Shown: positions 24,593-34,042 of the stretch, one piece after another
Numbering within the stretch: position 1 is the stretch's first letter
How the letters are laid out: each line of letters starts with the position of its first letter
From: Candidatus Aminicenantota bacterium
Lineage (GTDB): Bacteria; Acidobacteriota; Aminicenantia; Aminicenantales; Aminicenantaceae
DNA: 56,072 nucleotides
NCBI GenBank assembly: GCA_011772475.1
Contig: WVZK01000002.1
Location: forward strand, 1-56,072
Reading direction: 5' to 3'
Translations under genes and position numbers: made by a program
The notes under the pieces: generated by a model
What the model saw: only the letters and a program-made list of their open reading frames with translations
What the model was told of the DNA's origin: nothing
Database searches by the model: none

Positions 24593-25627
24593 CTATTTTT
24601 TCTGTTTTGAGAAAGGCTGGAAGGACGCTATTCTTGGATAAGCATTCAAACCCAAATAAAAAGGAGGCTCTTTTCCGCTCTTGAGCTTCACCAAACCTAA
24701 AGAAGCTACCATGGCTGCATTGTCCGTGCAGAACTCAGGGGAAGGGATAAAAGAAGGCAAGTTTTCCTTTCTACTAAACTCGGTGAACTGGTGCCTTAGC
24801 TTCTTATTTCTGGCTACACCTCCACAAAGAATGAGCGATTTTGGCTTGAAGAGTTTTATGGCCTGAGCCAGGTTTGAAAGTAATGCCCGAATAACGGCCA
24901 TCTCAAAACTGGCTAAAAAATCGAAAAGATTAGCATGTCTCTTTGAGAGTTTATTTTCCTTAATAAGCTTTAAAGCGGCTGTTTTAAGCCCGCTAAAACT
25001 GAAATCAAGGCTTCCATCTGTCATATGGGGCAGGCCGAACGTGAATTTTTGAGAATTCCCTTTCTCCGCCAGCCTGTCTATAATCGGCCCCCCAGGGTAG
25101 CCTAAATCAAGGAACTTGGCTATCTTATCCAGCGCTTCTCCTGCAGCGTCATCTCTTGTCCGTCCCACAAGCTTATAATCAAGCTTTTTCTTCACAAAAA
25201 ATATTGAGGTGTGACCTCCCGAGACTACAAGAGCCAGCGCAGGAAAAGGAATTTTCCTGGTTTCAAGGAAAGCAGACTCAATATGGGCTTCAAGATGGTC
25301 TATTCCTATTAAAGGTTTGGAAAAATAGAAGGCCAGGCCTTTGGCAAAAGAAAGCCCGACGAGAAGCGAACCGACCAGGCCGGGTCCCTGAGTCACAGCA
25401 TAAGCACTGATATTTTCGAGCTTAAGCTGGGCGCGGTCCAAGCACTCCTGGACAACATAGCTCAGGGAAGTAAGGTGCTGGCGCGAAGCCAATTCAGGCA
25501 CTACTCCGCCATAAGGAGCATGTATCTCGTCTTGAGAGAGGACTACATTGCTCAGTATTTTAAAGTCACTGTTTAATACGGAGGCAGAGGTCTCATCACA
25601 GGAAGTTTCAATCCCTAAAACATTCAT
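24593..25627 (-). CDS. tsaD: tRNA N6-adenosine threonylcarbamoyltransferase
   Basis: 344 residues, the usual length of TsaD/Kae1/YgjD. The N-terminal ASKHA motif is VLGIETSCDETSASVL; the metal-binding HxxxH is GIDHLEAH; then VVSGGHTS, RDDAAGEALDKIAKFLDLGYPGGP and the late LILCGGVARNKKLR and CTDNAAM (metal-binding Asp). With TsaB, TsaC and TsaE it makes the universal t6A37 modification of tRNAs reading ANN codons. It is the last gene of the lepA-mtnA-tsaD run, 14 bp after mtnA, with AAGGGG before its ATG. Confidence 0.97.
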   Translation of the reverse strand: MNVLGIETSCDETSASVLNSDFKILSNVVLSQDEIHAPYGGVVPELASRQHLTSLSYVVQECLDRAQLKLENISAYAVTQGPGLVGSLLVGLSFAKGLAFYFSKPLIGIDHLEAHIESAFLETRKIPFPALALVVSGGHTSIFFVKKKLDYKLVGRTRDDAAGEALDKIAKFLDLGYPGGPIIDRLAEKGNSQKFTFGLPHMTDGSLDFSFSGLKTAALKLIKENKLSKRHANLFDFLASFEMAVIRALLSNLAQAIKLFKPKSLILCGGVARNKKLRHQFTEFSRKENLPSFIPSPEFCTDNAAMVASLGLVKLKSGKEPPFYLGLNAYPRIASFQPFSKQKK

Positions 25628-25641
25628 CCCCTTAAGTTCTC

Positions 25642-26670
25642 TTATCTTCCTAATCCTTTTAAGCTTTTCTCATAAGGAGGACGCAAAATACCTTTTTCGG
25701 TGATGATGGCCGATATGTACCTGGCAGGAGTAATGTCAAAAGCTGGATTTTGGACCTTCACATGGGGAAGAGTTAAGCATCGACCTCCGATCTCTCTCAC
25801 TTCCCGCGGGTCTCTCTCTTCTATCGGAATCTCTTTCCCTTCTGGTAGGTTAAAATCTATGGTGTTTGAAGGAGCAGCCACATAGAATGGAAGATTATGT
25901 TCCTTTGCCAGAACAGCTATGGTGTACGTTCCTATTTTGTTGGCCGTATCTCCGTTTCTAGCTATCCTGTCAGCTCCTGTTATCACCACAGAAATCATTC
26001 CTTTTTGCATCAGGAAGCCTGCTGTATTATCAATTATCAAAGTTACCGGGATGTTTTCTCTGTCAAGTTCCCAGCATGTCAATCTTGCTCCTTGAAGGTA
26101 CGGCCTGGTCTCATCTGCATAAACCTGAATCTTCTTTCCCTCTTGAACGGCCGCCCGGATTATTCCCAAGGCTGTGCCGTAGCCGGCTGTTCCCAGCGAC
26201 CCAGCGTTGCAATGAGTCAGAACAGACTGACCATCTTTTAGCAAATCCTTCCCCCAAATGCCTATTTTCTTGTTGGTTTCTAAGTCCTCTCTCTCTATGT
26301 CCACAGCCTTTTGGATCATTCTCTGCTTAAGCTTGGTTAAAGACAGACCTTTGTTTTTCTCAAAGGTATTTTTCATCTTTTCCAGAGCCCAGAATAAATT
26401 GCGGGCAGTTGGTCTTGTCCTCTCCAAACGGCGGTAAATCCGGTCAAATTCATCATTCAGGTTTTCTTCGTTCTCTATCCTCAACAGACCCAGCGCCACT
26501 CCATATGCGGCTGCTATCCCTATGGCCGGTGCTCCCCGGATTATCATCTTTTCCACAGCCTCAGCCACCTGATTATAATCCGTGCATTCCACATAAACTT
26601 CCTTTTTCGGTAACTTTCTCTGGTCGATCATGATAACTTTATCTTTTCTCCACTCAATTGTCGGAAGCAT
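25642..26670 (-). CDS. mtnA: S-methyl-5-thioribose-1-phosphate isomerase
   Basis: 342 residues, eIF2B-like fold. Family motifs: IIRGAPAIGIAAAYGVAL, THCNAGSLGTAGYGTAL (catalytic Cys), ADETRPYLQGARLTCWEL and VVITGADRIARNGDTANKIGTY (catalytic Asp). It isomerises methylthioribose-1-phosphate to methylthioribulose-1-phosphate in methionine salvage; the ribose-1,5-bisphosphate isomerase paralogue is possible but less likely. No other salvage gene is nearby. Its start overlaps the TPR-lipoprotein stop by 17 bp and the tsaD gene follows after 14 bp, so it is co-transcribed with them. Confidence 0.95.
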   Translation of the reverse strand: MLPTIEWRKDKVIMIDQRKLPKKEVYVECTDYNQVAEAVEKMIIRGAPAIGIAAAYGVALGLLRIENEENLNDEFDRIYRRLERTRPTARNLFWALEKMKNTFEKNKGLSLTKLKQRMIQKAVDIEREDLETNKKIGIWGKDLLKDGQSVLTHCNAGSLGTAGYGTALGIIRAAVQEGKKIQVYADETRPYLQGARLTCWELDRENIPVTLIIDNTAGFLMQKGMISVVITGADRIARNGDTANKIGTYTIAVLAKEHNLPFYVAAPSNTIDFNLPEGKEIPIEERDPREVREIGGRCLTLPHVKVQNPAFDITPARYISAIITEKGILRPPYEKSLKGLGR

Positions 26671-27553
26671 TCCTAACCTCGCTTTTCCAAGAAGGAGTTT
26701 TAGCGTCTCTCCAGTTCCATCTTTTTACCCAGGCCATGTATCTGGACCGAAACTCTTCCCATTCTTTCTCCTTGAGCTTTTCTTTCAGACTCTGATAGCA
26801 AAATACAATTTGAAGATCATTATCCCTAAGGATTTCTTCTTTAGGCAGCCCCAGTTCTCTGGCCATTACAGCCTCTTCAAAGCTTTTTTTGTAAGCCTCA
26901 AGGTGGCTCGAAATCTGAGATAAGAGATAATGATAAAAACCGCAGCTCAAATCTTTAGCGGTAATCTTCTCAGCTGTCTTAAGAGCTGCAGCCAATATTT
27001 TCTGCTTCTCCTTCCCTTCTTTCTGGAGCGCTCTTTTGAGCATCGCATCTGTATATTTTTGAGCGGCAAAAACAGCAACTTGTCTTAGCTTCGATTTATC
27101 AAGAACACTGGCATAGATCTTAAGAGCAGAATCTTCAAGCTGAAGTTCATCCAACGAAGACGCCAAACCTAAAAGAGAAATCTCCCGAGCCCAGTCCTCG
27201 CCCTTTTCAAAACCGTACGAAAAAGCGTTGAGAAAGCTTTCCTCTGCCTCTTTCCACAATTCCAGGTTCAATTCAGCCATCCCCTTCAACATGAAAGCCT
27301 GGGCTGAAGGGTGCTTATTTGTTTCCAACTCAGCTTCGATCAAAGCCCTTTTGAAGGATGCGATTGCCTTCTCAGTCTGGTAGAGGCGGGAGAACTTCTG
27401 TCCTTGAGAATAAAAGAACTTTGCATCCTTAAGATGGGAAACACAGGCAGGGAGTGAAAAAAGCCAAAGAAGCAGAAAAAGGATGATGAAGGATCTTTTG
27501 GGAATAATCTGAAAACTTGCAGTCGCTTCTCTCGAGACAAGGTTTTTAATCAT
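26654..27553 (-). CDS. TPR-containing lipoprotein
   Basis: About 299 residues from ATG 27553, which gives a normal lipoprotein signal (RSFIILFLLLWLFSLPAC, lipobox LPAC, Cys ~37). The mature part is helical repeats of the TPR type (AKFFYSQGQKFSRLYQTEKAIASFKRAL; AQAFMLKGMAELNLELWKEAEESFLNAF; ISLLGLASSLDELQLEDSALKIYASVL). The frame is open upstream to an ATG at 27613 through an odd Met/Asn/Lys/Glu-rich repeat; the true start is uncertain because no candidate has an ideally spaced ribosome site. It overlaps mtnA by 17 bp. Such lipoproteins act as envelope scaffolds; no specific role can be given. Confidence 0.6.
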   Translation of the reverse strand: MIKNLVSREATASFQIIPKRSFIILFLLLWLFSLPACVSHLKDAKFFYSQGQKFSRLYQTEKAIASFKRALIEAELETNKHPSAQAFMLKGMAELNLELWKEAEESFLNAFSYGFEKGEDWAREISLLGLASSLDELQLEDSALKIYASVLDKSKLRQVAVFAAQKYTDAMLKRALQKEGKEKQKILAAALKTAEKITAKDLSCGFYHYLLSQISSHLEAYKKSFEEAVMARELGLPKEEILRDNDLQIVFCYQSLKEKLKEKEWEEFRSRYMAWVKRWNWRDAKTPSWKSEVRNASDN

Positions 27554-27573
27554 ATCCTTCTTTATTTCCAGAT

Positions 27574-27703
27574 TTACGCCCATCTTCATTTCATTATTCA
27601 TTTCCGTCTTCATTCCCTAATTCGTGTCCTTCTCCATTTCTTTATTCATTTCTCTTTCCGCTTGCCTATTCAATTCCTTCTTCATTTCCTTATTCATTTC
27701 ATT
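27574..27703 (-). repeat. Degenerate purine-rich tandem repeat of ~24 nt, broken by a stop
   Basis: On the minus strand, variants of AATGAATAAGGAAATGAAGA repeat four to five times. In the frame of the downstream lipoprotein they read MNKEMKKELNRQ, EREMNKEMEKDTN, a TAG stop at 27619-27617, then MKTEMNNEMKMG. It looks like slippage expansion at the 5' end of the lipoprotein gene. Confidence 0.5.
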
Positions 27704-27704
27704 G

Positions 27705-28289
27705 TCAGTTTTTGTCCATCGTCCACCCTTTAATCTCACCTGCTACAACTTCCTGGACTTCTTCATTAGACATAAGATCAACGCTCAGTGAAGCCGCCTC
27801 TTTGCCAATGTTCTCCAGGCCTTCGAGAAGTCTTGATTTATCCTTGATAGCATCTATATCCTCCTTGGCAAGACTCACCTTTTCCTCGAACTTTTTAACA
27901 ATGTTCCTAAAATCTTTTGATTCGATCTCTTCATAGAAAAGAGCGGAAAGAAATGGATCTTCTAGGCCGATAATAGGGTATAGCCTGTTAAAAACCTCTC
28001 TTAAAGCCTCCTCATCGTTATTCTCTATTTCTGCCTCGTAAATTTGGCTCAGGGAGGAGTGTTTCTTAAAGAAATTAAGTACAAACTCAGGAGCCTTTTC
28101 CTCGATGCGCTCAGGATCAAGATAAACCTGCAAGGAGAGAATCTCCTTTTTCCATTTCGTTGCTCGTCTGATTCCCCAGAAAATAGCCGTGGTGAGAAGA
28201 GGGAAATAGAGATAGGATTTAAGGGGAAAAATTTTAGAGAGGAAGCTTATCCCTTTCTCGACTACTTTTTCAAGTGCCTTCTTTTTCAT
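27705..28289 (-). CDS. Hypothetical membrane-anchored helical protein
   Basis: 194 residues. One hydrophobic stretch near the N-terminus (SYLYFPLLTTAIFWGIRRA) is followed by a fully helical, acidic cytoplasmic or periplasmic part (ALREVFNRLYPIIGLEDPFLSALFYEEIES; VSLAKEDIDAIKDKSRLLEGLENIGKEAASL). I do not recognise the family. It sits 84 bp after lepA and just before the lipoprotein, in the same direction, and is probably in that transcript. The start at 28289 follows MKKKALEKVVEKG, a plausible N-terminus. Confidence 0.55.
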   Translation of the reverse strand: MKKKALEKVVEKGISFLSKIFPLKSYLYFPLLTTAIFWGIRRATKWKKEILSLQVYLDPERIEEKAPEFVLNFFKKHSSLSQIYEAEIENNDEEALREVFNRLYPIIGLEDPFLSALFYEEIESKDFRNIVKKFEEKVSLAKEDIDAIKDKSRLLEGLENIGKEAASLSVDLMSNEEVQEVVAGEIKGWTMDKN

Positions 28290-28373
28290 GAACTAAATAT
28301 AAGCTATAAAACGACAAGAGTAAATATTAAAAATGGCTCCAAAATGACGTGCGAGCCTGGTTAGCCGAGCTTT

Positions 28374-30173
28374 TTATTTTATCTCAAGCAGAGCGAGGAA
28401 GGCTTCCTGAGGGATTTCTACTCGACCTATTTTTTTCATTCTCTTTTTGCCTGTCTTCTGCTTCTCCAGGAGTTTCATCTTTCTTGTATAGTCTCCTCCA
28501 TAGAGCTTGGCTAGAACATCCTTCCGGTAGGGCTTTATGGTTTCTCGGGCAATCACTCTCTTGCCTATTGCAGCTTGGAGAGAAACCTCCCATTGCTGAC
28601 GGGGGATGAGCTTTCTCATCTTTTCAACAAGCATCTTGCCCCTGGAAAAGGCTTTATCCTTATGGACGATCAAAGAAAAGGCATCCACATCCTCTCTGTT
28701 TATCAGGATGTCCAGCTTGACCAGAGGGGATTCTCTAAATCCCGAAAATTCGTAATCCATAGAAGCATAGCCCTGCGATACAGATTTCAGTTGATTGTAG
28801 AAATCCATGACGACTTCATTCAGAGGAAGAAGATAGGTTAAAAAGATGCGTTGGGTGCTGATGTACTCCATCTTCTTCTGTTCTCCCCGCCTACTTTCCA
28901 GAAGCTTGAGGACGTCCCCCAGGTACCTATCAGGCGTTATGATCAGAGCCTCCAGAAACGGCTCCTCGATCTTTTTAACCTGGTGAGGAAGCGGAAGTTG
29001 TGACGGATTATGTATTTCTCTAATCCTATCGTCCTTACCCGTAACTCTAAATCCTACGCTCGGAGCAGTAGTTATAAGGTTTAAATCAAATTCTCTTTCC
29101 AATCTCTCCTGGACTATCTCCCGGTGGAGGAGGCCCAGGAAACCGCACCTGAATCCCATACCCAGAGCCGGAGAATTCTCAGGCTCATACTGGAAGGAAG
29201 AATCATTGAGCCTCAGCTTTTGGAGAGCCTTCCTTAAGTCATCCACACTGCTCTCTCCAGCTGGAAACATTCCGCAAAAAACCATGGGCTTCGCCTCTTT
29301 AAAACCGGGCAAGGCTTGGGCGACTCTTCTTTTCTTCTCGGTGACCGTATCCCCGATTCTGGCATGATTCAATTCTTTGATGCCGGCTATAACGTATCCC
29401 ACTTCTCCAGCGGCCAAGCACTCTACCTTTTGAGGCTTGGGAGTTAAGAAACCCACTTCCTCGACTTCGTATGAAGCACCGCAAGCCATAAGCTCAACCT
29501 GAGTTCCAGTCCTAAGTTCTCCGTCAAAAACTCTCACCAGGATGATGACTCCGCGGTAGGAGTCAAACCAAGAGTCGAAAATGAGAGCCTTAAGAGGAGA
29601 ATCTGGATTGCCGCGAGGAGATGGAATACGACTGACTATGCTCTCCAGGACTTGGTCTATGGCTGTTCCCTTTTTGGCGCTGGCCATGATGGCTTCTTCG
29701 CGCTTTAGACCGATAATATTTTCCAGCTGCTCGAGCGTCAGCTCTGGATTGGCCGCAGCCAGGTCAATCTTGTTGATGACTGGGATAAGGACAAGGTCAT
29801 TCTGGAGTGCGAGATAGGTGTTGGCCAAGGTCTGAGCCTCAACGCCCTGAGAGGCATCGATGACCAGGAGCGCTCCCTCGCAGGCGGTTAGACTCCGGGA
29901 AACCTCATAAGAAAAATCAACATGACCCGGAGTATCTATAAGGTTGAGGATGTATTCTTCGCCAGACGAGCTTTTATAGCGAAGGCGGGCTGTCTGAGCC
30001 TTTATAGTGATACCCTTTTCCCGCTCAAGGTCCATCGTATCCAGCACCTGTTCTTTTAATTCCCGAGGAGAAAGGGCTCCTGTTTTTTCCAAGAGACGGT
30101 CAGCTAGGGTAGACTTGCCATGATCGATATGAGCTATAATCGAAAAATTACGTATCCTTTTCATCGGTTCCAT
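28374..30173 (-). CDS. lepA: Elongation factor 4 (back-translocating GTPase LepA)
   Basis: 599 residues, normal length. G-domain motifs: G1 [10 protein letters not shown]2 within [16 protein letters not shown]3 [10 protein letters not shown]4 NKID, G5 SAKKG. The C-terminal LepA-specific domain contains [33 protein letters not shown], the diagnostic block. It binds the ribosome and assists translation under stress or 30S assembly. The start may be ATG 30173 or the ATG three codons later ([17 protein letters not shown] is the conserved beginning). It is the first gene of a minus-strand run with hypothetical, TPR lipoprotein, mtnA and tsaD. Confidence 0.98.
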   Translation of the reverse strand: MEPMKRIRNFSIIAHIDHGKSTLADRLLEKTGALSPRELKEQVLDTMDLEREKGITIKAQTARLRYKSSSGEEYILNLIDTPGHVDFSYEVSRSLTACEGALLVIDASQGVEAQTLANTYLALQNDLVLIPVINKIDLAAANPELTLEQLENIIGLKREEAIMASAKKGTAIDQVLESIVSRIPSPRGNPDSPLKALIFDSWFDSYRGVIILVRVFDGELRTGTQVELMACGASYEVEEVGFLTPKPQKVECLAAGEVGYVIAGIKELNHARIGDTVTEKKRRVAQALPGFKEAKPMVFCGMFPAGESSVDDLRKALQKLRLNDSSFQYEPENSPALGMGFRCGFLGLLHREIVQERLEREFDLNLITTAPSVGFRVTGKDDRIREIHNPSQLPLPHQVKKIEEPFLEALIITPDRYLGDVLKLLESRRGEQKKMEYISTQRIFLTYLLPLNEVVMDFYNQLKSVSQGYASMDYEFSGFRESPLVKLDILINREDVDAFSLIVHKDKAFSRGKMLVEKMRKLIPRQQWEVSLQAAIGKRVIARETIKPYRKDVLAKLYGGDYTRKMKLLEKQKTGKKRMKKIGRVEIPQEAFLALLEIK

Positions 30174-30199
30174 TGATTATTCTCGTTAATCCTTCTAAA

Positions 30200-30228
30200 A
30201 TTAAATTGTAATACGGACGACAAGTCAA
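30200..30228 (-). promoter_or_regulatory. Sigma-70-type promoter of lepA
   Basis: Minus strand: TTGACT (30228-30223), 17-nt spacer, TTTAAT (30205-30200). The expected start is ~30193, 20 nt before the first lepA ATG. Confidence 0.5.
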
Positions 30229-30290
30229 TTACAAAATAAGAGTGAAAATTGCCTTAAGTCCAGATGTTGAAATAATAGTTTCTAATCTAG

Positions 30291-32066
30291 GTGATGAAAA
30301 AAAAAGTACTAACAATCCTCTCCTTAATCTTTCTCCTGGTGAGTGTTCGCACCGCAATCCATCCTAAAGAAGATTTAATTAAAAAAGCACACCAAAGCAT
30401 GGATTTCACAGAATACGAGAGAGCTATTGGCTATTTCGACCAGGTCCTCTCAACCAATCCCAATCAAAAAGATGTGAGAGCGCATCAAGGATTTGCCTAT
30501 TTCAGGCTGGGAAAATATGATGATGCGATACGCGCCTTAAACGAAGAACGCGCTCTTTTCCCTGATAGCCTTGATGCAGCCATCCTTTTAGGATACGTTT
30601 ATTTTAAACAGGAGAAATACGAAGAAGCTGCAAAACTATGCCAGGATTATGACGAGCTCCTTGAAAAAGCTTTTAGAGAAGAAGCAAAGCAGAAAAAGCT
30701 GGATTTAAGGAGCAAAAAAGACAGGGCTGAATTCGAGGAGAACTACGAATATTTTCTTGACAAAATTAGCAAAAAAAATCCTAACTTAGGCCTGCCCTAC
30801 TTTATTCTCGGGTTTCATCACAAAAAGAACGGGAATTTTGAAAAAGCAGAAGAAAACTTTAACCAGGCTATAAAAAAGGGCTACAGCTCGGTCGCCTGTA
30901 AATTCCAATTGATAGATATAGAACTTGCAAGAGAAAACTGGCAGGAAGCACTGGCCAAGTCGCGAATCGGGCTGCAGATAGAGGAATCTAAGTCCGAATT
31001 TTATTTTTTAATGGGATACGCCTATTATCATCTTGGAGAGATAGAGAGGGCTATTTATTGTTTTGACAATGCGTTCAAGCTTAGACCGTATGAAGTCGAA
31101 ACAGCAAAGAATCTAGGCAAGATATATTTCAACCAGAACAAATTCAAGAAAGCCACTTCCTTCTTAAAAAAAGTCCTAAACATAGTTCCTTTCGACTATG
31201 AAGCGAGGTTCTTGTTGGACCGATCTTCGAATGAAAAATCAATGCAGAAGGAAGAAGATAAGCCAAGGATTACCAAAAATATAGTGGATAAGGTTGATTT
31301 AGAATACAAATATGTATTTAAGTCCGATATCAACCACATCATAACTGTCATGAATGAAACTGCCCTTTCTCTTCTAAAATCAGGACATTTGGGCAAGGCA
31401 ATAGGGTTGATTCGCATTTTTCTAGAGATTCATGACTTCTCTCCTGACCTGAATTACAATCTTGCTAATTTCTACCGCATGAACAATGATTTAGGAAAAG
31501 CTATAAAATATGCCTGGAGAACAACAGAGCTCAAGAAGGACTTCAGGGATGCCCACGACCTGGTCGGAAACATATTCTTCAGACTGGGAGATTTTGAAAA
31601 TGCCATCATAGCTTACCAAAAAGTCATGGATATAGGTCCCAGAGATGCCCTTGGTTACTATAATTTGGGATGCGTCTATTCTGCAATGGGAAATCTGGAT
31701 AATGCCGAGGAGAGTTGGACGAACGCCGTAAGCCACGAAAAAGTGAGGAAGGTTAAGACAAAAGAAAAGGCCTCAGAAGATGAACTAACCAGGACTGTAA
31801 CTGTATTTAAAGCTTCTGTTGCGGCCAAAGCTCATGACGGCTTAGGGAGGCTCTACCTCCAGCGAAACCAGAGTGAAAAGGCTCTCGAACATTTCGAAAA
31901 GGCTGTTGAGATAGAGCCTGGAAAGCCCGACCTTTATTATGAGATTGGCAAAATTTATCTGGATAAAAAAAACACCAAAAAAGCTATTTATGCCTTTGAA
32001 AGATATCTCTACCTGGGCGGAAAAGAGGAAAAAAAGGTAAAAGAAATATTAGAGTCAATAAAATAG
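30291..32066 (+). CDS. Secreted or periplasmic TPR protein
   Basis: 591 residues with a signal peptide (VLTILSLIFLLVSVRTAIH) and about eleven TPR units. Clear examples are YERAIGYFDQVLSTNPNQKDVRAHQGFAYF, GEIERAIYCFDNAFKLRPYEVETAKNLGKIYF, GDFENAIIAYQKVMDIGPRDALGYYNLGCVY and QSEKALEHFEKAVEIEPGKPDLYYEIGKIYL. A charged non-TPR insert (~312-350) divides the two halves. GTG 30291 and ATG 30294 are alternative starts. Role: protein-protein scaffold in the envelope; partner unknown. It is divergent from lepA. Confidence 0.8.
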   Translation: MMKKKVLTILSLIFLLVSVRTAIHPKEDLIKKAHQSMDFTEYERAIGYFDQVLSTNPNQKDVRAHQGFAYFRLGKYDDAIRALNEERALFPDSLDAAILLGYVYFKQEKYEEAAKLCQDYDELLEKAFREEAKQKKLDLRSKKDRAEFEENYEYFLDKISKKNPNLGLPYFILGFHHKKNGNFEKAEENFNQAIKKGYSSVACKFQLIDIELARENWQEALAKSRIGLQIEESKSEFYFLMGYAYYHLGEIERAIYCFDNAFKLRPYEVETAKNLGKIYFNQNKFKKATSFLKKVLNIVPFDYEARFLLDRSSNEKSMQKEEDKPRITKNIVDKVDLEYKYVFKSDINHIITVMNETALSLLKSGHLGKAIGLIRIFLEIHDFSPDLNYNLANFYRMNNDLGKAIKYAWRTTELKKDFRDAHDLVGNIFFRLGDFENAIIAYQKVMDIGPRDALGYYNLGCVYSAMGNLDNAEESWTNAVSHEKVRKVKTKEKASEDELTRTVTVFKASVAAKAHDGLGRLYLQRNQSEKALEHFEKAVEIEPGKPDLYYEIGKIYLDKKNTKKAIYAFERYLYLGGKEEKKVKEILESIK

Positions 32067-32200
32067 ACAAACCTTTCTTGCCAAAAGCATTGGGATCAAA
32101 ATCCACTGAATGAGGCTTGACTTTTAGCCATGACTAAAGTAATTTTGTTATGAAGTAAAGTATTAATAAGATAGACGCAAAGCCCTCTAAGGAGGTACAG

Positions 32201-32404
32201 ATGTTTTTATTCGGACCAGTCGGACCAACAGAACTTCTGCTCATCGTTTTAATCATTGTATTCATCTTTGGCGCTCGAAGGCTTCCAGAGTTAGGGAAAT
32301 CCTTAGGGGAAGGCATAAAAAATTTTCGAAAATCTATAACCTCTAAAGAAAAAGAAAAAAAATCCCCTCCTGAAAAGCCTCAGCCTCCTGCCAAGGAAGA
32401 ATGA
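32201..32404 (+). CDS. tatA: Sec-independent translocase subunit TatA/TatE
   Basis: 67 residues. It has a short periplasmic N-terminus (MFLFGPVGPTE), one membrane helix (LLLIVLIIVFIFGARRLPEL), the hinge GARRLPELGKSLGEGIKNFRK, and a charged Lys/Pro/Glu tail. This is the full TatA pattern; the Phe-Gly hinge and absence of a long C-terminal coil favour TatA over TatB. TatA multimerises to form the passage for folded twin-arginine substrates with TatC, which is not in the window. AAGGAGG stands 7 nt before the ATG. Confidence 0.93.
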   Translation: MFLFGPVGPTELLLIVLIIVFIFGARRLPELGKSLGEGIKNFRKSITSKEKEKKSPPEKPQPPAKEE

Positions 32405-32593
32405 GTCTCGCCGTTGAAAACGTAGCTCAAAGAAGAAAAGAAAAAAAAGAGAATTATTCCCCTTCTTTCCCTAAGCCTTTAAAGTCTGCTCCTCCTAGCC
32501 TTCTTATCAGCATCCTCTGTCATCCCTCGCTGAATTCCTGGACCGTCTGGAACAAAGCTTTAAATTATCCCGCCATCGGCAAAAAAACCTAAA

Positions 32594-33508
32594 ATGCCTC
32601 TCTATTCTGGGTTTGACTTGGGCGGAACCCACCTAAAATATGGTCTGATCGATGAAGGAGGAAGGATCGTTTTTGACGCCAGGGTAAAGAGTCCTGTGAA
32701 AATTGGAGAGTTGATCCATCTTCTGGAAACAATCTGGCAGGATATTAAAAAAAGGGAAAAAGGAGACATCAGAGCCGTAGGCTTCGGTTTTCCGGGAATC
32801 TTCAACCTCGAAGAACAAAAAATAATTCAATCTCCCAATTATCCTGAGCTTGACAACTTCGCGCTCACTCCCGCCCTCTCTCGGTTTATTGAAGTTCCAT
32901 TCTTGATTAACAATGATGCCAACATGGCTGCCTTCGGTGAGTTTAAGTGCGGAGCAGGACAGGGCGTGCAAAGCATGGTCTTCCTGACCATCGGCACAGG
33001 CGTCGGATCAGGCATCATACTTGATGGAAAACTCTGGTTGGGCAAATGCGGCTTTGCTGGGGAACTCGGTCATGCGACTGTCAATCCAGACGGAGAAAGA
33101 TGTAATTGCGGAAGTAAGGGTTGTCTTGAAACAGAAGTCTCAGCTCCTAAGATAGTCAAAAACTACAATGCCTTGAGAAAAAAAAGCAAGGAGATTACAG
33201 CCGAGGAGGTCTTTCAAAGAGCTAAAAAGGGGGATAAGGCTGCGCTCCAGGCTTTTTCTCTTGCTGGCTTTTATCTGGGGGTAGGTCTTTCCATAGCAAT
33301 AAATCTTTTAAATCCTGAGAAGATTCTCCTGGGCGGAGCTGTGATGGAAGCGGGTGATTTTCTGCTTTCTCCTGCTCTCGAAGAAGTCCTGAAAAGGTCA
33401 TACAAAGCTTCTTTTAAGTGCTGCAGGATAGAAAAAGCCAGTCTTGGGAACAAAGCTGGCCTTATCGGAGCAGCCTTGTGGGCAAAAGAACAGCTTTCCC
33501 AAATCTGA
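32594..33508 (+). CDS. ROK-family sugar kinase (glucokinase-like)
   Basis: 304 residues. The N-terminal phosphate-binding motif is GFDLGGTHLKYGL, the catalytic Asp is in INNDANMAAFGE, then LTIGTGVGSGII, sugar-contacting GELGHATV and the ROK zinc site CNCGSKGCLE. It phosphorylates a hexose (glucose, mannose, N-acetyl sugar or similar) with ATP. No DNA-binding domain is present, so it is an enzyme and not a NagC/XylR-type repressor. It lies 190 bp after tatA, in the same direction; no sugar operon surrounds it. Confidence 0.9.
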   Translation: MPLYSGFDLGGTHLKYGLIDEGGRIVFDARVKSPVKIGELIHLLETIWQDIKKREKGDIRAVGFGFPGIFNLEEQKIIQSPNYPELDNFALTPALSRFIEVPFLINNDANMAAFGEFKCGAGQGVQSMVFLTIGTGVGSGIILDGKLWLGKCGFAGELGHATVNPDGERCNCGSKGCLETEVSAPKIVKNYNALRKKSKEITAEEVFQRAKKGDKAALQAFSLAGFYLGVGLSIAINLLNPEKILLGGAVMEAGDFLLSPALEEVLKRSYKASFKCCRIEKASLGNKAGLIGAALWAKEQLSQI

Positions 33509-33626
33509 CCACAATTACTCAATGATCCCAATCATTCAGCATCTGTAAGTCAGACATGCAAACTTATTAAGCTTTTAGAAATCAAAGTTATAAAATATGA
33601 AAAATTTGAATGCTCAGACCCCGCCG

Positions 33627-33660
33627 TTCAACTAATTGAACTGAAATTCAATTATTTGAA
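33627..33660. promoter_or_regulatory. Pair of TTCAA-N4-TTGAA palindromes, candidate activator (UAS) sites
   Basis: TTCAA-CTAA-TTGAA (33627-33640) and TTCAA-TTAT-TTGAA (33647-33660), centres 20 bp apart and separated by CTGAAA. They end 73 bp before the sigma-54 promoter. The same pair with the same spacing occurs before the second receptor locus, so the arrangement is conserved. Confidence 0.6.
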
Positions 33661-33733
33661 TCATCTTCAGAGAAAAAAATTACATCCAGAATCTATCCTG
33701 TTAAAAATAAATAAATTAAGATGGCAATCTTTC

Positions 33734-33749
33734 TGGCATATTTTTTGCA
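33734..33749 (+). promoter_or_regulatory. Sigma-54 promoter upstream of TonB receptor 1
   Basis: TGGCATATTTTTTGCA: -24 GG and -12 GC elements 12 bp apart, with the canonical TTGCA. The predicted start is ~33761, giving a ~280-nt leader before the receptor ATG. The rest of the 534-bp gap is AT-rich; a degenerate CTCAGACCCC repeat remnant lies at 33613-33622. Confidence 0.7.
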
Positions 33750-33941
33750 TTGAAAATTATAACGTATATATTATATATTATGCTTTATTTATTATACTTT
33801 ATGTTTTAAAATTACAAACCATAAATAAAAAGGAAAATGTTTCTTCTATCTTCTAATTCAATAGCAGAAAACCCGACTTTAAAAACGTCACTGCTACGAC
33901 ATAAATAAATGTTGCTTGTTTTGAATAATCAAAAATACGAG

Positions 33942-34042
33942 AAGGAGGTGAAAAAGGGAAAATTAAATCAAAAAAAAGGCAAATGGAGGGGTGTTTTTTA
34001 AAATAAGCACTCCTGGAACTAGAAACAAAAAAGGAGAAGGAA
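33942..34042 (+). promoter_or_regulatory. Conserved receptor mRNA leader, copy 1
   Basis: It begins with AAGGAGGTGA (33942-33951), the full complement of the 16S anti-Shine-Dalgarno, but no start codon lies at ribosome distance. It continues through an A-rich stretch with AAAAAAAGGCA, a hairpin AGGGGTGTT / AGCACTCCT (33986-33994 / 34005-34013, two G-T pairs), the box GGAACTAGAAAC, and the working ribosome site AAGGAGAAGG before ATG 34043. Every element is at the same distance from the start codon as in copy 2 (101 nt and 57 nt). Confidence 0.65.

Noticed and set aside
30174-30290. A promoter for the plus-strand TPR gene (TTGAAA/TAATCT near 30.27 kb)
   Set aside because: The spacing of about 10 nt is too short for a sigma-70 promoter.
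32401-32592. 63-codon frame starting in the tatA stop codon (ATGA overlap)
   Set aside because: No ribosome site of its own, no recognisable family, no signal or membrane segment, and a Ser/Pro/Leu-rich composition like untranslated DNA. The overlap alone is not enough.
33642-33856. AT-rich open frame across the sigma-54 promoter of receptor 1
   Set aside because: It would be transcribed only in part and its sequence is dominated by Ile/Tyr/Lys from AT-rich DNA.
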